NCBI GenBank assembly: GCA_023419055.1
Contig: JAEZYO010001035.1
Location: 1-12,919, forward strand
Direction of reading: 5' to 3'
DNA length: 12,919 bases
Origin: Pseudomonadota bacterium
Lineage (GTDB): Bacteria > Myxococcota > Polyangia > Polyangiales > Polyangiaceae
A program made the position numbers and the translations under genes. This document shows positions 12,759 to 12,919 of the stretch, piece after piece; within the stretch, counting starts at the first letter, position 1, and every line of letters begins with the position of its first letter. The notes beneath the pieces are model-generated. The model was not told where the DNA came from and did not search any database. It saw only the letters and a list, made by a program, of their open reading frames with translations.

Positions 12759-12919
12759 TTCATCGTAGGCCAAGCAAGCGGGGTGCCGTTGCCCCGTGCC
12801 GGAGCTTCGGAACCTCCAGCGAGCGAAAATCATTCGGGCGGTAGGAAGCTCGGACTCGGGCCGTCACGGCGCGCTAGCGGTTAGGCGTCGCGAATCGCCC
12901 CGTGTCACGGACAGTCCAT

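Overview
The window is GC-rich throughout. Its gene content (cysteine-rich lipoproteins, a very large SNF2 ATPase, many toxin-antitoxin-like modules, a DUF3300/DUF2950 pair) suggests a myxobacterium-like or other deltaproteobacterial-grade soil bacterium. That placement is an inference from style and gene families; no marker gene is present.

Layout, left to right. 1-257 (minus) is the 5' part of a lipoprotein gene cut by the window edge. 575-1845 (minus) is a three-gene unit: a small protein, a nucleotidyltransferase-fold protein and a Cys-rich lipoprotein. 2064-2722 (minus) is a VapB/VapC toxin-antitoxin operon with a palindromic operator. 2927-3475 (minus) is a decayed second copy of the Cys-rich lipoprotein gene. 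3685-7815 (plus) is the only clear plus-strand gene, a 1376-residue SNF2 ATPase. 8142-9407 (minus) is a Fic AMP-transferase with a C-terminal winged helix. 9687-10352 (minus) is a second small-protein/nucleotidyltransferase pair, in which the nucleotidyltransferase carries a one-base frameshift. 10497-12758 (minus) is a DUF3300 + DUF2950 secreted/lipoprotein operon.

The main feature is a family of about 160-200 bp intergenic repeat units (called A-F here) that explains almost all the non-coding DNA from 362 to 10492. Six copies lie in one orientation, and every minus-strand transcription unit whose 3' end is inside the window ends in one. In the minus-strand direction a unit runs: in-frame TAG (copies B, D, E), a spacer, an intrinsic-terminator hairpin, a 29-30 nt conserved core, a variable middle of fixed length, and a short dyad of the GTTCCG...CGGAAC type just before the next gene. 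The result looks like a cassette array: one small module plus one repeat, repeated, rich in toxin-antitoxin-like genes. The repeat does not match integron attC boxes, and no integrase is in the window. Either it is an undescribed exchange or attachment site, or it is a terminator-bearing repeat family spread by other means; the sequence alone cannot decide.

Partial decay is visible: two frameshifts plus loss of the stop codon and signal peptide in the lipoprotein duplicate, one frameshift in the second nucleotidyltransferase, and truncation of the hairpin in units C and F.
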